Shown here: piece by piece, positions 24,580 through 25,068 of the stretch
Position numbering within the stretch: the stretch's first letter is position 1
Layout: every line of letters begins with the position of its first letter
From: Hyphomicrobiales bacterium
GTDB taxonomy: Bacteria; Pseudomonadota; Alphaproteobacteria; Rhizobiales; Xanthobacteraceae
Length of the DNA: 25,068 nucleotides
Direction: 5' to 3'
Assembly: GCA_003164375.1 (NCBI GenBank)
Contig: PLTE01000360.1
Coordinates: 1 to 25,068 of the forward strand
Notes under the pieces: model-generated
Database searches by the model: none
Seen by the model: only the letters and a program-made list of their open reading frames with translations
What the model was told of the DNA's origin: nothing
Made by a program: the position numbers and the translations under genes

Positions 24580-24619
24580 GCCCTTCGCTTCGCATTCGCC
24601 ATCAGGAAGGATGGATGAC

Positions 24620-25068
24620 ATGTTGAGCAAACTCGCCGTCGCCGCCGCCGCGGCCATCGTTGCCAGCGCGAGTCTCGCCGTTAATTTCGCCGCCGCGGAA
24701 CCCATCCGACCGCACGGAGGAGGAGGCGGACATGCGATGCATTCCGCGTCGCACAGTGTCGGCGGGCGCGGCTTCAGCGGGCGCAGCTTCGCCGGAACGC
24801 GATCCTTCCGCTCGGGCAGCTTCGCTGGCCGCGCTGGCGTCGGGCGGTTCGCGCTCGGGCGCTCCTTCGGCGGCCTCCCGGGACATTCAGCGGCGCACAC
24901 CGTCGATTTCGACCACCCCGGCGCAGCGTCGCATTTCGCAGCGGGACAGGCCTATCGCCATGGCGCGTATGGTTGGCAGGGCTACCATCGCGGCTATGTC
25001 GGCTGGGGCGGCCCGGTATTCTGGCCTTACGCCTATGACGACGAGTTCGATTACGCGTTCTCGCCTTA
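24620..25068 (+). CDS. Secreted Gly/Ser/His-rich protein, probable Spy/LTXXQ-type N-terminus (partial)
   Basis: The frame is open to the window end (149 codons). It begins with a signal peptide: MLSKLAVAAAAAIVASASLA followed by VNFAAAEP. A low-complexity Gly/Ser/Arg/Phe segment follows (HGGGGGHAMHSASHS, repeated GRSF/GRxF units such as RGFSGRSFAG and SFRSGSFAGRAG). Then comes an aromatic end with GGPVFWPYAYDDEFDYAFSP. From memory, PVFWPYAYDD-FDYAF tracts precede an LTXXQ (Spy/CpxP-like) domain in Bradyrhizobium-type periplasmic proteins; that domain would lie beyond the window. AGGAAGG lies 9 bases before the ATG at 24620; the in-frame ATG at 24611 abuts it and is less likely. The role may be envelope stress or metal tolerance, but this is not shown. 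Confidence 0.78.
   Translation, partial: MLSKLAVAAAAAIVASASLAVNFAAAEPIRPHGGGGGHAMHSASHSVGGRGFSGRSFAGTRSFRSGSFAGRAGVGRFALGRSFGGLPGHSAAHTVDFDHPGAASHFAAGQAYRHGAYGWQGYHRGYVGWGGPVFWPYAYDDEFDYAFSP

Larger units (their letters stand above)
23950..24619. other. 670-bp non-coding region with tRNA scar, repeats and hairpins
   Basis: After the composite lysin comes a 3' fragment of tRNA-Phe (23988-24039), then about 90 bases of AT-richer DNA with short repeated motifs, then GC-rich sequence with a strong hairpin (24229-24284) and a second one (24560-24579) in the leader of the last gene. Open frames at 24142-24484 have no recognisable protein content, so I call no gene. I do not see an integrase, transposase or known structured RNA. 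Confidence 0.6.

Noticed and set aside
22498..25068. Intact prophage
   Set aside because: Apart from the lysin-like gene there is no integrase, terminase, capsid or tail gene in the window; a scar or island edge is all the sequence supports.
1..25068. CRISPR array, rRNA operon, complete insertion sequence
   Set aside because: I saw no regularly spaced repeats, no rRNA sequence and no transposase with terminal repeats on either strand.

Overview
The window looks like chromosomal DNA from a high-GC alphaproteobacterium. The order Hyphomicrobiales (Rhizobiales) is favoured, in the Bradyrhizobiaceae/Xanthobacteraceae neighbourhood. The reasons are the uniformly GC-rich coding style, a short palindromic repeat of a kind I remember as widespread in Bradyrhizobium-like genomes (13012-13059), a plant-type glutamate-cysteine ligase, and several small proteins typical of that group. 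I cannot name the genus.

Region 1 (1-11068) is a fatty-acid beta-oxidation island, all on the + strand. It holds the end of etfB, etfA, an orphan LuxR-type regulator, then two modules. Module A is a thiolase, a 3-hydroxyacyl-CoA dehydrogenase/enoyl-CoA hydratase fusion and an acyl-CoA dehydrogenase. Module B is a second thiolase, a small cupin protein and a second fusion enzyme with the opposite domain order (hydratase first). Together they cover every step of the cycle: the acyl-CoA dehydrogenase passes electrons to EtfAB, the bifunctional proteins hydrate and oxidise, and the thiolases cleave. The first fusion gene carries a one-base frameshift near 4190, which is either a real lesion or a sequencing error.

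Region 2 (11069-13600) holds gshA (glutathione synthesis, with its own likely promoter), a small secreted protein on the - strand, the palindromic repeat and a small conserved protein.

Region 3 (13576-20229) looks devoted to glycan or envelope chemistry. It has a large polytopic membrane protein of GT-C type, a convergent pair encoding a cytochrome b and a Tat-exported molybdopterin lipoprotein, and then a tight three-gene operon: a DUF2064/TIGR04282 nucleotidyl- or glycosyltransferase-like protein, a radical SAM/SPASM protein and a DPM1-like family 2 glycosyltransferase. An unusual AT-rich perfect palindrome lies upstream of this operon.

Region 4 (20258-25068) contains an MFS (ACS-family) transporter, a divergent DUF202/YidH-like membrane protein, and a composite lysin-like protein (TIGR02594 domain, RlpA-like barrel, hydrophobic tail). 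About 40 bp after it lies a 3'-terminal fragment of a tRNA-Phe gene, most simply read as an attachment-site scar of an integrative element. The 570 bp beyond it carry short repeated motifs and a strong hairpin but no credible gene. The window ends inside a secreted Gly/Ser/His-rich protein, probably of the Spy/LTXXQ type.

The best leads for something undescribed are the DUF2064-radical SAM-GT2 operon (with the GT-C protein as a possible downstream user), the composite lysin beside the tRNA scar, and the repeat-rich tract to the right of the scar.
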